This document shows, one piece after another, positions 1 to 14,708 of a DNA stretch of 64,000 nt. Within the stretch, counting starts at the first letter, position 1. The number at the start of each line of letters is the position of its first letter. The translations under genes were made by a program, and so were the position numbers. The notes beneath the pieces were generated by a model. It saw nothing but the letters and a program-made list of their open reading frames with translations. It searched no databases and was not told where the DNA came from. Where the stretch lies: assembly GCF_036417845.1 (NCBI RefSeq), contig NC_090020.1, positions 32,906,425-32,970,424 on the forward strand. The letters run 5' to 3'. Origin of the DNA: Apteryx mantelli (Eukaryota > Chordata > Aves > Apterygiformes > Apterygidae).

Positions 1-1020
1 ATTAATCTGTCTGGAGAATATTAAAAGTGAGCGATTCTGGTTTCTTTTTGCATGCAAAAGCTTAAATTCATGTCCTGCCTCCCTCCCTCTTTCTCTTTTG
101 GTGCTCCACAATGACGAATAGTGGGGAAAACTTTGGGGCGTGTAATGAACTTCTGACTGGTCATTCTGAACCCTGAATTTCCAATGCATGTTTCCTGGCA
201 GCTGGTATAATTTCTGTCTGAGCTCTGTTTGAATTATTTATTTGTTCATCCAGTAAGCCTATTAAGCAGAGCACTTAAGCACTTGCTACATCAGACTTAC
301 GCTTTTTGTTTTCAGGCTACATTAGGTTCAACTTGAAAATGTTAGGTTTTGGAGTCACAGCAACTAACTACTAAATATATTCACATATATATACTGCGTG
401 TGCCAGAGACGTAATATCCATGCCTTCTTTTCACTGTAGTGTTGGATGGCTCCTGATTCTTTGCACTAGAAGAGTGCCTTAGAGTATACCTCAAAATGTG
501 TTGTTACAATCCTTGTTTTGTGTGTTGCTTACTTGTGTTGTGTTTGTTTACTGTAAGAATACCAAGCAATTGCTCATATAGTAGATAAAAATGCCACTCT
601 TACAATTATACATTTATATGTCTGGTTGATTCCTGAAATAATGAACTATAAATTATTCTCATATTTTATGCCTTCCAAGCCCAAACAAAATGGAATTACT
701 TAGCATATGTATTCCATAAAGATCTTAGCTTAATAAGCTATGATAATGTTTCAATAAGATAAACATGGTTTTGATCCGATCTAAATATAGTAATGAAAGC
801 CATGGAAAATGAGTCTTAATTAGGCCCCAGAACAGAGTCTTTCAGAATACAGAGACGTAAACCCTGAGGTTTTTCAGAAATCAGCTAGAAGTTCTTGCCA
901 TATTTCAAGCACATGGTGGAATTACACAGACTATCACAGTCTTGTCCTCTTTGGTTTGTTTCCATTTAATTGCTCAGTATACACAGCTTTATTCTCACAA
1001 GGCGTTTATTTTCCTCCTAG
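1..1020 (+). other. AOPEP: AOPEP intron (3' portion)
   Basis: This non-coding, AT-rich stretch ends in a good splice acceptor, a pyrimidine-rich tract followed by CCTCCTAG at 1013-1020. I take it as the downstream part of an AOPEP intron whose upstream exon lies outside the window. I see no other gene or recognisable repeat in it. Confidence 0.75.
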
Positions 1021-1137
1021 CTTCTCCCGGACCAGCTGGTCTTACTTCTGGAGTCTCTCTTGGAAGAGAAGACGTTATGTCCTAGAACACTACAATGCTT
1101 AGAGAAAACATACAAGCTCCGTGAGCAGGATGCAGAG
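1021..1137 (+). CDS. AOPEP: AOPEP coding exon, third from last (partial gene)
   Basis: This 117-base exon encodes 39 residues starting LLPDQLVLLLESLLEEKT and ending LREQDAE, in phase 0 at both ends. It is flanked by an AG acceptor at 1019-1020 and a GTAAAT donor at 1138. The peptide is the C-terminal helical (leukotriene-A4-hydrolase C-terminal type) domain of aminopeptidase O, an M1-family zinc aminopeptidase that removes N-terminal residues from peptides; angiotensin III is a reported substrate. The zinc-binding HExxH motif and the rest of the catalytic domain are encoded upstream, outside this window. The next exon at 18444 continues the reading frame exactly (QDAE then VRHRWCEL), which supports both the gene identity and the splice sites. 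The assignment rests on recalled family sequence, not a search. Confidence 0.93.
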
Positions 1138-1305
1138 GTAAATCACTAAAAAAATCACCCTAAAATGAGTCATTGCGTTGTTGACTAGGAATAATAGTAT
1201 TCTACTAGGATTCAGACTCATTCAAATCCCTTTTTCCTTGTCTAAAACTAAAAGCACGTATTTTTTTTTCAGTATTGTTGCATCTTCAAATGCCTTAGTT
1301 ACTGA

Positions 1306-1350
1306 GTCTCTCTCTCTCCCTCTGTGTGTGTGTGTGTGTGTGTGTGTGTT
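1306..1350. repeat. (TC)n(TG)n microsatellite
   Basis: A short TC run is followed directly by about thirteen TG units in the AOPEP intron. The short open frames that cross it are repeat artefacts. Confidence 0.95.
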
Positions 1351-3682
1351 GTGTAGGTCCAGATGTGTTTGCATACCATAGTAATAGGAGGCAATACAGC
1401 ATAGATTTTATATATAATTTTACATATATCTTAGGTAGCATGTTCATTCAAATGTTAAACTTCTCGCTATGTAATGCTGACTGTATATTTAGAGCTCGGT
1501 TGATTTTAGTTATATGTATTGTTTCCAGATGCAACCATGTGTCTGTTATGGTCTAAAATTGTTCTTCTACATGGTCAGCCCATATTGTTTCTCCCAAGTC
1601 TTATTCAGGATTTAGAAAAATTTGCCTTCCAGAGAGACTACAGTATGTTCTGCTTTTGGGCATGAGTTTCAAGGAGGAATCAGTTCTTTACAGTTGCAGC
1701 TAATAAGTGCCAAAGATGTTAACAGTCACTTAAGAAAGCACAGTTTTATATGATACCATAAATATGCCTCCCCATCACAGACATCTATGAGACTAGCATC
1801 CCTGCTCCGAAGGGCTTAATGTCTTAAGGGGCCAAACCAGTAAGTCCTTACTACCACACACAGCGCTGGCTATTTGGTAGAGTCCGGTGGATTTCTCAAG
1901 CAGGAAGAATTGTGATAATTAAGACAGCAGAACTTATGGTTGTAGGCACCCTTGCAATAAGTAGGGATTTACTTCAAGTGGATAGTATGCAGGAGGGGAG
2001 ATGAGAAGATGAAACCAGTTGTGAAAATAAAGTATGTGTAGCTGTATAAATAAAAAGGGCTAGTTATTAAGGAGCACATATTCAAACTAATGTACAATGA
2101 AGGAGCATGGTAAACTTAACAAGATACTCAACTTCTACTTAATTAAAAACTACTGTGAAGACTGTGGAAGGTCAGTGTGCATGACTTACCCTGTTATAAT
2201 TGGAATTTTATGGCAGTAATTAGAATTGAAGGAGAGCAAATTCTGTCCTGTTACTCTTACACTGAAATTGCTAGGTGGTTGCTTATAAACACTTAGAAAT
2301 CCAAATACTAATGGAAACATCCATAGGGCAGAGGTCTAGCTTTTTCTCAAAAAAATGGGCAACATTTTGACTCTTGCTGTTTATTGCACCTTTTTATTTT
2401 TTTTGTTGATATGAGTTTCCAAATGCCAGGCTTGTTTTTAATTAGTACTTGAACCAACTTTTCTATTTATAGAATTTAGGATATATTTTAATCGCATCTG
2501 AATACCAGTGAAATGTCAGAAGTTCTATAACAGGAAGAGGAATAACTAGGGAGGTAGATCAAAGCAATAGCTGTGGTGTTGCTGCTTCGTGCCAGTGAAT
2601 TGTGAGCACCAGACCACAGGCTTAGGTTTCTCCAGTTTTTCCTTTCTCTCCACATTCATGCCTTTCTTTCTTCTTTGGAATGTCACATAAAGGCATATGA
2701 GTGGTCTCCTGGATTTTTTTTTCTTTTTTTAAAAACAAAATTATGGCCTCAGTGAAAGGACCGTAATCTCCATGTTATTTTACAAAGTGAAACCAAAGGC
2801 TTAGTGGACCTTCAGAAGTACAACTAAGATAACATTACCATTAGTGTTTTACCAGTCATCAGATCACAGTCACCTACAGTCCTTTAAAGGGAATGTTAGT
2901 TTACATGCCTTCACGTACCTGAGGGGGGAACTTTTCATGTCTCTAACTTGAGTATGTGGAGTGGGGATTTTTCTTATAATGACCCAGGAACAAAGAACTG
3001 CAGTCCAAGCTTCTGGCCAAGCTGTTCATGTCTTAATTTGATTTGTGGAGACATTAATCAGTTATAGTCATCCAGCTGTGTTGCTGGAGTTCAAATGTTT
3101 TTAGTAACTAAATGTCAGAAATTGATCATTAAAAATTCAGGCATAAAAAATTGCAGGCAGACTAGTGAAAAAGAAAACTCTGTCAATGTCAGAGGTTTTA
3201 TTCACGGATTTTTTATAAGTAAGGCTGTCAGTTGTGTTCCATCCAGAACAGAATAAGAAATAAGAACATGTTTTCTTATTTTTGACAAGTAATGTTTATA
3301 TTCACATTAGTCTTATGCTATGGATTAGCAATGATAGAGCCAGCAATGGGTGAGAGTGGTGCACTATGAAGTATGTCTGCATTTTAAAGTTTGGCACTTA
3401 AAAATCGTCCATGAAGTGTTGTATACACCCTTGGGAGCTGGAAGGCTTTCCCCGTATGTATTGGCGGATAGCTAAATGACTTTCTTACAGCATCAGAGGG
3501 AATATAAAGAATAGTATCTATATGTTGTGATGAGTACTCTTGCAATGGTAGAATGCTCCAGGCTTTGTATGACTAATGTGAAAAAAGTAAAGGGCTTGAA
3601 TAATCTCACCTTTTCAAGTACATGGGGTTTTTTTGTTCTATGCAAGTACAGCATGGGATGTCCTGGTTTCTGTTTCTTGAAG

Positions 3683-3686
<4 letters not shown>

Positions 3687-3731
<45 letters not shown>
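3687..3731. repeat. (TA)n microsatellite
   Basis: About 22 uninterrupted TA units. This creates the Tyr/Ile alternating frames seen on both strands, which are not genes. The repeat is likely length-variable. Confidence 0.97.
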
Positions 3732-3733
<2 letters not shown>

Positions 3734-6700
3734 TTCTGAAATGTCTTTAGTTTGACTTTACAATTCAACACACTTGGTGTCCTAAAACTGCATGTGCCTG
3801 GCAGCATCTGCACCTGCCCACAGTGATACGCAGGTTTTGTTCTCATTCAGCTAAGATCACCACCAGCAGAATTTGGTACTCCTCACTGCCAGTTAGCACA
3901 TGCATGTTCAGGCTTTCCAGCATAAGGGCTACACCTCACTTCAGACAGGAGAGGAGGGTTTGCAGCAGGTTATTTGCTTCGCTTTGATTCCTTTGCACCA
4001 GCCAGAAGAGAAGAGAGGAGGTGAGTCAGCCTTTGCCTGGAATCTAAGCAGTGACTAGCTTCCTCAAGGAGAGATCGTGCTGTATCCACCCAGGGATTTC
4101 CACAGCCCAGAGTGACTCAGGGTAGCTCCCCTTCTCTCTGAAATGGGGTCTCACTGCCGATCTTCTGTAGCTTCAGACATTCATTTAAATTCATTCAGGC
4201 ATTCATTTAAATGTTTCACTCAAAAAGTCAGAGGTTAGGTAACATATTTCTGATTCATAATCAAAACCATATTTTTTTGTGATAGCAACTCTTGAGCCTC
4301 CAGGGCCAGAGGTGAGATTCTGATTGTCTAACCACATTTCAGACTGGCCTGCCCCCACCCTTGGATGCCACAGGAGGCTTGTAGGGCATCTGCATAGCAG
4401 CACAATTTGTGGCTCCCTCCTGTTTGTTCAGTCCACTTCTGTAACAAATGGTGACTTCGCTGTCTGTTTACCATTCAAACCTTGGAAATCTGAGAAGGCA
4501 GGAAACTACAAGTTTGTTTTTCAGAGATAAATTCACTGACATGAATTATTTGAATTGAGCATATCCCAATATATCCTTAAACAACATTTTGAGAGCAATG
4601 GAGTTTTCAAAGTTTAAAGCCATTTCTTCACCAACTCTCAATGCCCTGAGCCCATCATGTCTCTGTCAGACAAGTGGGAGGCAATTGCATGGAAGAATGA
4701 TTGTGTCCTTGGTTTCTTCTTCCCCTTTCCTCTTTTCTTGCTCTGCTGCTTCCTGCTACATAATATGATAGTTCATAGACAGGCTACATCTCCTGTGATA
4801 TACTACATCTCCAGTGTCCAAGAGAGGCATTACAGAAGTTGTCTGGATGCAGTTAATCAAAGATGACAAAGTCCAGCTGGAGGTGTAGCTGATTGAGGAG
4901 AGCTGGGATATGTTATAAAGAAACTACAGTTGTCATCAGACCCTGTAGTAAGATAGCAGAATCAAAGGTGGGGCGGTAGGGTGTTCGGGTTGGTTGGCCG
5001 ATCTGAGGTGGCCATTTTACACGTATAGTTAATTTGATCAAGATCTAGCTTCTGAGAGAACCTAGAGAATTGGTCCACTTGGAAAGTTTGTGATCACTAA
5101 TATTTTATAAGTCCTCTTAACCTTGATAACACCTCTTTTGATATCATTATGCAAGCTATGTTTTAGCATAGTCTGTTGAGGACTTATATTTTAAAAAAAG
5201 TGGAATGTTAGGTACAAATATCTAAAGACAACACTGACAGCTCTGGATAACAAACTGTGACTCTGTAACTAGCAGCCCTATGGTTACTTCCATTACTGGC
5301 TCTCTGAAATCTTTGGTTTGGTCAGGGAGAGGCCTGTAATATACAGCACAGAAGATTACAGGATGTGCAGGTAGCCTGCAGAACAGTAACAAAAGCAACA
5401 GGAAAAAAATCACTAAGGTAGCCATAGGAGAAAGGCAATAAATGTATGTGAATCTTTGAGTCCTATTTAAGTCTTGACAATATTTCTGCAAGTATTTTTG
5501 CTGAATTATGTAAGACTGTGTGATAAAAAGCATGGAATGTGGATGAAGCAGAAAGCTTTATGATGCATTTCCCCAGTATTTTCACAGTAGAGTTAGCTTT
5601 TCTTTCCTTCCTACTGTAGGCATCACTTTTTTGTAAAATATCCTGCCTGCCCAGCATATGGAAAGCTGCTTTGTTAGGTGTTTTTTTTTCCCCCCTCAGC
5701 AGATTGGCTGAAATGCTCTTCACTTTCATAATGCTTTCCCTGTATTCAGGATCATAACCTGGTATGTTTGGGGAGAGGAAAAGAGGAGAGACTATAACTG
5801 TTTTTGCAGAAAATGTGAGTAAAATGAGTTAAGATCATAATATCATAAGTCAGGTAGGTGGCATAAAGCCATTCTCACACAACTACTTCATTGTGCATGA
5901 GGTCTGCCTATGAGACCGAGGCTATAAAGTGGTGGCATCTTATTTCACTGACAGAAATCCAGTCATGGTAATACAAACCATACAAGGTGCCTGGTGTCCT
6001 TAAAGTAGTGAGAATTGTGTTTAGAGCAAAATAACTTCAATTCATTGATCTTTCCTAACCTGTGAAAAACTGGCAGACACAGAAGTACAAACGAATTACA
6101 ATGCAATATCTGTCTTACTGCTTCCCGTCTGCTGGTCACTGCAGTAAGTTAAGCACATTCTTGTGCTGTATTATTCAGTTGTCCTGCAGGTTGACATTAA
6201 GCATTGTTAGAAGGCACCCATATGGAACAAAGCTCTCTGGAGTATGGTGTAAAATTGGATGAAAAAGGGAACTGGCAGGGAAAGGCCAGTCCCTGCTAGC
6301 AGGCAGAAAAGGCACTTGGTGAGCTCTCCTTTCAGCCCAGCCACTGGGCTAGTCCTCCCTCACAGGATGTGCTTGGGGCAGGGATTCAGGAGCAATCTCC
6401 AGCTTTTGAATAAAACTAGCAATGTGTCGCAAATACCTCCACAGACTGGCCAGGCCTTCTTAGCTGGGCCATGGAGAAACAGGGAGGTGGGCTTCAGATA
6501 GTGTCATTGCAGCCGAGCTGGGAGATACCTGTATGGTCCTTATCTATAGCTGATGTCATGGTTGGTGTGAACCACCAATTTGATGAAGGAAAAAGATAAT
6601 GAGCTTGAACTAGTGACCATTTTACAGGACACTTCTTTCTTCAGGAGGAAAAAAAAGTGAATACAGTAATTTCTTGCTTGTTTCTGCTATTTTCTGCTAT

Positions 6701-9700
6701 CTTCTGATCTATTTATTTCATATTTGAACAGACAGATGATTCCTCAGCTTCAACCCAAGTCAGCAAGAGATGCCTTATTTTGTATATAAGAGTATGTTTG
6801 GCAAGGCTTACAAAGTTTTGCCCTGCTTTGTCTCCTTATACTTCCTCTGGCAAATACTGGTAAAGGGCATCTTACTGTCAGAGAAAATCCTTTCCAGTTT
6901 CATCAGGAAAGGGGATAATGGCAAAGCACAGTAGACTAACTCCATCTCCTGCAAAGGAGATATGTGGCCCTGCTTGTTGAAAGGCCCCTGTGATCTTGAT
7001 TGTATCAGGTCTTCATCCAGTTTGATGTTTGCGCTAGTGCTGCATTTAAACATGGATTGCAGACTCTTTGGGGAAGAGAGTATACGTATCAGTATTACCA
7101 TTGGTAAAGATAGTTTTTCACAATCCTGTATTTTTTTTCCCCCAATGAAAAGAACTTTGAAAAAGGTGGCTTTGAGGAATACGGCATGTGCTTTCCAAAG
7201 TTGAGGCCCAAGATGTAGTGTGAGGCTAAAAGAATTGGAACAGGATAAGGAAAAACACTTCCAGTAACAGCAGTGGGAATTGTCCCCTGGGATTGACTCT
7301 GACTCTTGTGCCTGTCGTAGCACAGTGGATGTGTTGGGATGAATTTGTAAGACTGCTCAAAGGATAATCTCAGGTAGCTATAATTCAGGTTTGTTTTGTT
7401 GCTACATGCAAAATATGGGGATTTTTCCAGCCACTTGAGAAGAACAGAAAATCCCTCGATCAGCATTAGCTCTCTGAGGGACATGTTCGGAGTGCAAGAT
7501 TTATGGAACACTTGAAATAACTTTGCACCAGTCAGCGCTCCTGATCCGAAACACTGGCAAGAGCCAACAGAAATACGTTTATTCCAAGTGATCTCACTTG
7601 CTGCCGGGTGGCATTAACAAAAGTTTCCAAGTCCCCGATTGCTGCCATTACCAGTGCTGTTCACTTACTGTCCCCTACCTCAGGGTTACTTTTCTAACTG
7701 GCTTTGGCACTTAATTTACTCCTTAGCTGGTAACCCAATGACTTAGTGAGATTTGGAAAAGGGGGGAGCTGTTATTAATAGGGAACCAAATACAGAATTG
7801 CTTTTTACTGTTTATCTAAACAATCTGTGGAAGAAGGAGCTGGATATTGCTTCTGCTTTTCTGTAATCTGTTGTCTGGAAGGAGAAAGATGTGACCCCTG
7901 GACTTCTGAAATCCATCCTGAAGGTGTCCTGAATTGGGTGCAGTTGTTTTATTTGGAATTTTATAGAGTATTTTTGTGTAGGGTGGTACAAACCTAGCTC
8001 TGTAATACAAACCACCTTGTCATGAAATCTAGAAGGTTACTCTGTTTGCATATACTTGGTAGCGCTGACATAGCTACCAGGATGTCAAGGAGGATGCAGT
8101 GTTTAAAAACAGAAACAAACAAAAGCCCCTAGCTATCTGGAGTAGTCCTTCCCAATTGTTTCGTTGTGAAGCTGTAGGCATGTTTGTGCTTGTATGGGGC
8201 ACCTTCTGTGTTTGGGTTTTTTTTTAAGCTGTGAACAAATCCTGAAGATACTTTTTATTACATATAAACTGATTTTGATGGTGCATCCAAACAGCTCACC
8301 TAGTACTTCTCATTTAAGTATAAAGACTGACTGCTGATACCAGTTATGCTTGGATGGGACCACAACGTTGGAAAAAAAATCTGGGATGCCATAAGTATAT
8401 GAGGTCTAAGTAGCGCAAGAAATAGGACAATTCAAAATTACTAACCATAGCTGGTTCTGATGTCACTACCTTTGCCACAAAGATCTGGTCCTGTTGCTGA
8501 GTCACTGACTTACTAATGTGTGGGTAAAATTCTGCTTTCGTCTTTTCAGCTGTCTGCCATCTGAATACCTTTGGGATTGAAGCATCCTGGAGAGGACTCT
8601 TGCTGTGTTCCACATGGGGTACATATCATCCTAAGTAGCAGGGGCAGTGGTAGTCTTGGGGGCAGGGAACAAAAGGAGAGAAGATAACTCAAAAAACTCA
8701 AACATTGAGTAAAATTTAGGTGTTCTTAATTCAGGAATGAATATGTGTTTCTTCTGACTTTATAAAATCAAGATATATTTCTCTTCAGATTTTTTTCAGG
8801 GCAGGGGGAAGGGATGTTTGTGAGAGTGATGTGAAAGGTTTTTGTCTTTGGAGTCAAAATCTCATGTTTAATTGTTTTGAAAATTGGAACCAAAGCTTTA
8901 AACTATGCACAGTTGGAAGGATGTGAGCACAGGCCGGATAGGCTGGCTGTGGCCTAAACCATGGAAAAGCCAGGCAGCCACATTGTTCATTGCCTGGAAT
9001 TTGTGTCTCATGTTCATATTCAGTTCCAGAGTCTGTCTATGACAGTAATATTGCCTGGAAACAACAAACTTTTGGACCACAGTCACTGTGGGAGGCCAGA
9101 GATGAAAGGAAGGCACTTTTTTGCCTCTAGTTATGGGAAGGAGGAGATAGAAGGAGAAGAAATGAGAGAGGAGTATAAGCAAGGGAAATAGCTTACTGTT
9201 GTGTCGTTACTTGCTGCAACCTTTCCTTTTGCTGAGCAGAAGTTATAATTTAATAATAACTGGTAACAGAAGGTTGCTGTGCTTGACATCAAACTCTTAA
9301 AGAGCTGGTTTTCTGCTTCAGATGTAAGGGTGTTTATGTGCTTTTTCCCACTACAACATTTGGTTTTATAAGCCTAGCATGCTTTTACATGCATGTATAA
9401 ATAGCTTGTGTGTGAAATAGATATACGAACACTGTATGGGTAAAAACTCCAGGCAGACTCAGCCAGGATAGCCAGCTAGAGAAGACAGTAATGATGGGCA
9501 CCATTCATGATGTTGACGCAAAAAAGTAGTTGTGATACCAGAAGTATTATAAACATTATTGTAGATAGATATTCTGAGTAAGGTGTCAGGGGGCGTTAGG
9601 AAGGGGTTGTATATGAGACTCAGAGAGGCAGTTGCTGTAATCCTGTTACATATTTTGGATGAGGTGTCAGTTGGAACATCTACATATGCCCCCCCCGTTG

Positions 9701-9968
9701 CATCTTGCTGAATGTATGGCACTTGTCACTTGGGTATTTCTTGCTGGAGGCAGCTATGTGAGGTTGTACTTGAGACTGGGACCTGTTCCCATTCTCTCAC
9801 AATCGCCCATCCTTACTGGTTCACCAGCCACATGCCTTCATGCGTGTGGCTGACCCATGCGACATGGCTCGTGGCTCAGAAACGGGGTGAGCGCCACTGA
9901 CGCCAGGATGGGAGGCAAGCAGGACCATGGCCAGAGCCACAGAGCTGCACTGAGAGCCCCCCACTAGC

Positions 9969-9999
9969 CCTTTAGGGGGAAAGGTGTTCCCCCTAAAGG
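9969..9999. repeat. Perfect 11-bp inverted repeat (hairpin)
   Basis: The arms CCTTTAGGGGG (9969-9979) and CCCCCTAAAGG (9989-9999) are exact reverse complements around a 9-base spacer. It sits in a locally GC-rich part of the AOPEP intron. The function is unknown; the stem is short for a microRNA precursor. Confidence 0.8.
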
Positions 10000-12900
10000 A
10001 GGCTGGTGTGGCAGGTACTGGGCATGGGAGCTGCTCAGTCCTGGATGCCAGCGCGTCTTCCCTTCCCACGGGTGCAGGGGGTTGTGAGGGGCCTTTGTTC
10101 TGCGCTAGGCCAGAAGACACCCCTGTTTGTGCAAGCTAGCAGCACCACAGCAAAGCAAAACTCACCATACATCTCCAGGAAATTTGTTAAAAAGGAAGCT
10201 GATGACATCTTTTCTGCCATCTCCATCTTGCTGCAAGCTGTGAAGGGTACTAACACTCCAGCATGCTGAACACGCAATATCAAAAAGGCAGGGGAGAGGG
10301 GAAGCATTTGGTTCCAGTATAAGTAGTGTATTTATGTTTTTAATAAAGGCTTATTTCTAAAAATCTTTGTTTTTCAAATTAAATGAGTTCACATGCTGTG
10401 TTAAACATTTCCTTACCTCAGATGGCATTATGATATAGGACCTGCTCCCCCTAGAACGGAGATCGTGGCAGCATAAATGGAAACACAATGAGAAAAGCCT
10501 TCAGGCACAGCAGGGAGCCTCTCTTCCAGCAGATGTTGTTAAAGCTGTCACACTACCTTGGTGCTGGTACTAGCTGTTTTTCCCCTCTTCTCACCTAAGT
10601 TCACTATAGATCACTGTCCTATCATCACTTTATTGGTCTACAGTGGAAGAAGAACAAAAACTTGGGATCAGATACTGTTGTGTGTCAATCTTCTGTTAAA
10701 TGGGAGAGAGAAAAGGCAGGCTGAAAGGCATGTGGGATTACAGAATTACATGTCCTGATTTAGTCACTTATTTATATTAGCATAAATGAGAGCTTTGACA
10801 CTAGAAGACAGGTGCAGCCTGTGCCGCCTTTCAAGAAAGATTAGACATGGCTTCTTAACTGCTCTTACATTTTCTACCTTCTTTTGGAAAATTTTCTTCT
10901 GTGAACACAAATGTCATTGATCACAGATATGGCGCGCACAGGGAGAAAAGCATCTGGTCATCTAATTGGGAGCTCTCTTTTTGTGAACCTGAGGTGGGGA
11001 AAAAAGTGCACTTGTTTTTTTCTAAACAAGTTACCAGCATGTACTTCATTGCCAAAGGATGAATCTTGACCTGAAACACTGCTGTTTGGTCATTGTGCCT
11101 TTCTAATCATAACAAATGAAGTAGTAGTGATGCCCTCTGCTCTGTTTGGACTTTTCTAAGCAGCATGTTGTGTGATTCCTAGGCTTCTGTATGTTTATGT
11201 AGGAAAGAGACTACCATGGCGGTTGTAGAGAAGCACATGTTTTATTTGGAAATGGAAGTGGAATCATATGTTTACAGTGTGTGGGACTTGGAGAAGAAGG
11301 ATCTGATCAGGTTGCTCTTAAACAAGGCCTAGGTGCTGTAGAAACTTTTTTTAAAGTAAAATTCAATTGTATTATGGAGAAATGGGTGAATGCTGAAACT
11401 AAAACATGCAGTTGGAGAGGAGGTGAAAGGATGGAAAGGGAATATATGCCTACAAATCAAATTCATACGGGGAAGAAGGTTCAGTCCTGCACTTACTGCT
11501 AATTAAGGCTTGCACCAGCTATGGAAACACACTGCCTGACTTGTTGGCACACTTGCGCAGTTGCAGGTTCAAATGCTGCCAGTTGTGCCCGCAATCTGCA
11601 GTTGGCCAAAGTGCAGAATACATAATTTGTTTTTGAAAAGCTTGATCACACAATACCTCTCTTTCCTCTTACTAAACGGAGGCAGTGGCTGCACAAGCTC
11701 TACCTACAGCGCTCCATAAGAGCTGCTGGGTGGAGGAAGGAGAGAGAGGACCCACGAGGTCTTTCCCCCATTGCCAGCTCCCCTTATACAGTATGCAATT
11801 GCTTGATCTCTGCAGAAATACCAATCAGAAGGAGTAAAATGAATTAATGTAGTATGGTATTGTCATCAATATTACCAAACTCTCATGTCCAGTGTTAAGG
11901 TTAGATTTTAGCTAGCTTTTTAATGGCCTGTTCATATATTTCAGGTTTTAAAGTTTTAGGGTTTCCTGAATGACCATGCTAGAGTTTGCTGGGTCGTCGG
12001 TGGGCTAAGATATTTGTGCTGTGAGATGTGAGGAGGAAAAGGCTGTTATCCAAGGGGGCAACTACTGACATGGGGCTGCCTGGACAGCCAGTGTCCAGCG
12101 GAGAACATGAGAAGGCTTAGTAAGTCAATGAGGCTCCAGTCCTACCACCCCTCTTCCCGCTGCAAGTCTTCCCAGTAGTTAAAATGCAGGATGAGTACAG
12201 CTAGCAGAAGCCATTCTTGATATGTGAAGGGTTATCATAATTTTGACTGTAACTCTGGAAAATGAAGTAATTAATACTGGGAAAGAGTATTACACTTCAA
12301 GAAGAAGAATTGGAAACGACAGCATAATTGAATTTTGCTAACGCTATGAGGGCCTCAGGGAAAAAAGGTTCCTATCAAAGATGCCTGCTGCTGCAGCTCT
12401 GTATCTGGCCCATGTTTTCTTTGGTCCTGCAGTGTTCTTAGAGAGAGCATTACAATTCAGTTCCTGAGAAATAACTTCTGCTCTGAAAAGTCCAGGAGTT
12501 TTTGTTCCAAAATACAAGCTCATTTAAGCTGTTAGACAGCTTCTCTGCTCGGGCTACTTCTGACAAGCCCTTGGCATATGCAGTAAACCCAATTTCAGAA
12601 TCCTTGTCAAAAGAGTGATGCATCCATTCTGGCTGCTTTCAGTAGGTTTTTTGGCTAATGAGTATATTTTTTCAGATTGCCAAACCGATACTCTGTCAGC
12701 ACAGTTGTAACGCACATGGCCTTTTCATTGCTCCTTCTGAGCTGATTCAGCATCCCTGATGCTCTAACTCGGCTAAATGTTCATGAAACTAAATTTATAT
12801 GCTAAAAGTATCCATGTACTGTGGAATAAAAGATAGGAATACTCATCCGAAACTCAGGCTAGGTAGAATGAAACATCACTGGTGCAGCCTGGCTGGTGTA

Positions 12901-14708
12901 TTAAATGATAACTATTTCAGCTGTTCTTAAATCTGTCTGCATGTGCAAAAATAGAGGGGAAAAAATGAAATCATTAAACACACTGCCACAGTAACATTGT
13001 CAAATTGGCAATTCTTAACTGTAATTCTTGTACATTAACCAATAACCTGTTTATTACTCCAAAATATTGGCCTGTAACATCTTTCCTTCATTATCTCTGA
13101 AAATGATCCAATAGCTGAATCCAATTTACGTAGGGATAGGAAGAGACTAGAGATAAATACTTTCAGATGGAACAGAACAGCATTCCAGTGCTCTGGAGAT
13201 ACCCAGCTTCCTTCTCGTTAATTAAAACTGATCTATAGTAGCACAGTTTGATTATTTGAAAAAGTTTCATTGTATTTTTTTCCTCTGCAAATTAGACTGG
13301 AGTCTGGCATCTGTGGCTATTTAATTAACATTTACAATTCTACTTTTGGGAGTGATTTTTTTCAATAGTGCCAGAACCCATGTTTTATAAAGATCATATA
13401 TGCCTCCTACCTTTAATATAGGTTCTATTTTGTTGGACAGTAGCACTTACTATATTTTAAATTACCCCAGTTTCTAAGATCTCCAAATATGTTGCTTTTG
13501 TTTTGAAATTTAGATTTGTTGTCTCATGGCGCCTTTTAAATTGGATCCAGCTATTAGCAAAATGTACTCATTTTCCCTGAAGCTAGTCTCCCATTCTGCA
13601 GACCAAAGGCTTAGTACAACTCTTTAGTTTCTTTTTTTTCTTTTTTTAATAAAGTCATGGTTTAAATTACTTGCTTTCTAAATCTTTTTTGTAAACTCAG
13701 AAGTTAAATATTTATTTTTTGCTTGCATATGTATGACTGAGAACATGAGCAAGATAGATTATTACAATATAACATATAAAGCTTTCTGTGTGGATGTTTG
13801 TTTTAGGCTTGTCTGATCATTGCAGCAAGGGAGAGGAGAAAATTAATCAACCAAGTATTTTATCACCTGGGTCAGATACAAAAAATTATAGTTTTACTTC
13901 AAGATCTGTTTAAAATAGTTTTAAAATACTGTTTTTCAGGTATGTCCATGGGAACTTTTCTTTTGAAAATCAAGCCACATATTTGATGCCTGAGATAGAT
14001 TTATTCAGTCAGCTTCAAGAATCACTTAACAAAAGAATTTGACCCAGACTGCTAAAACATAAGGACTTTCACTAAAAATAGACTAAGTCAGTGTCATTTT
14101 TGTTTCTAAACATTTTCCATTGCACTATCAAAATACAGGTAATGTTTGAGTCTCAAGCAATATTGTGAGATATCATGTATTTTTCTTAAAATGAAATTAC
14201 AGAGAATTATTTGTGTAAGCTGCTGCTCCTAAATGTGGGAGCTTAGTGCTATCTGGCAGTATTGTCACTTCAAGACATATTAATCAATACATAGAACTTG
14301 ATGTGGCTGATATTTATGAAACAGTCAGTTTTCAAATGTCATACCGGAGACAATGACCTACTACCAAATTGTGCCTCAGTGATATACTGCAATTTCTGGA
14401 GTGTTTTGCAAACTCATAGCAACAGTCTTCAGCTAACTTAAAATGATGCTGGTGGAAACCTCAGCACCAGCTGTGAAAGCGGGATTGGAGGAAAGAACAA
14501 TTTCCAAGAGAGGAGGATCCATTAGGAACCTGAGCTCCCACCAGACCTCCAGCCCCCCAGCCACCACTCCTTATCCCAAGGAATATCAGGCACTGGTTGA
14601 GAGGACTCAAAAGGCCAACTCTGAGTCTAGACTCTGAGGCTGAAAAAATAAATCGTGTTCCCAACTTTGGCACGTAGGTCCCTGCAGCTGCCAAACCAGT
14701 GAGAGTGT

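Noticed and set aside
3493-3846. 117-codon frame with alternating Tyr/Ile
   Set aside because: Produced by the (TA)n microsatellite.
6808-7323. 171-codon open frame on the - strand (with an overlapping 138-codon frame at 7095-7511)
   Set aside because: Longest open frame outside known exons on that side, but the peptide resembles no family I know, has no domain pattern, and lies inside the AOPEP intron without splice or promoter support. Most likely chance.
10006-10307. Overlapping open frames in the GC-rich patch
   Set aside because: Open because of higher local GC. The peptides are compositionally odd and unmatched, and no splice context fits AOPEP.
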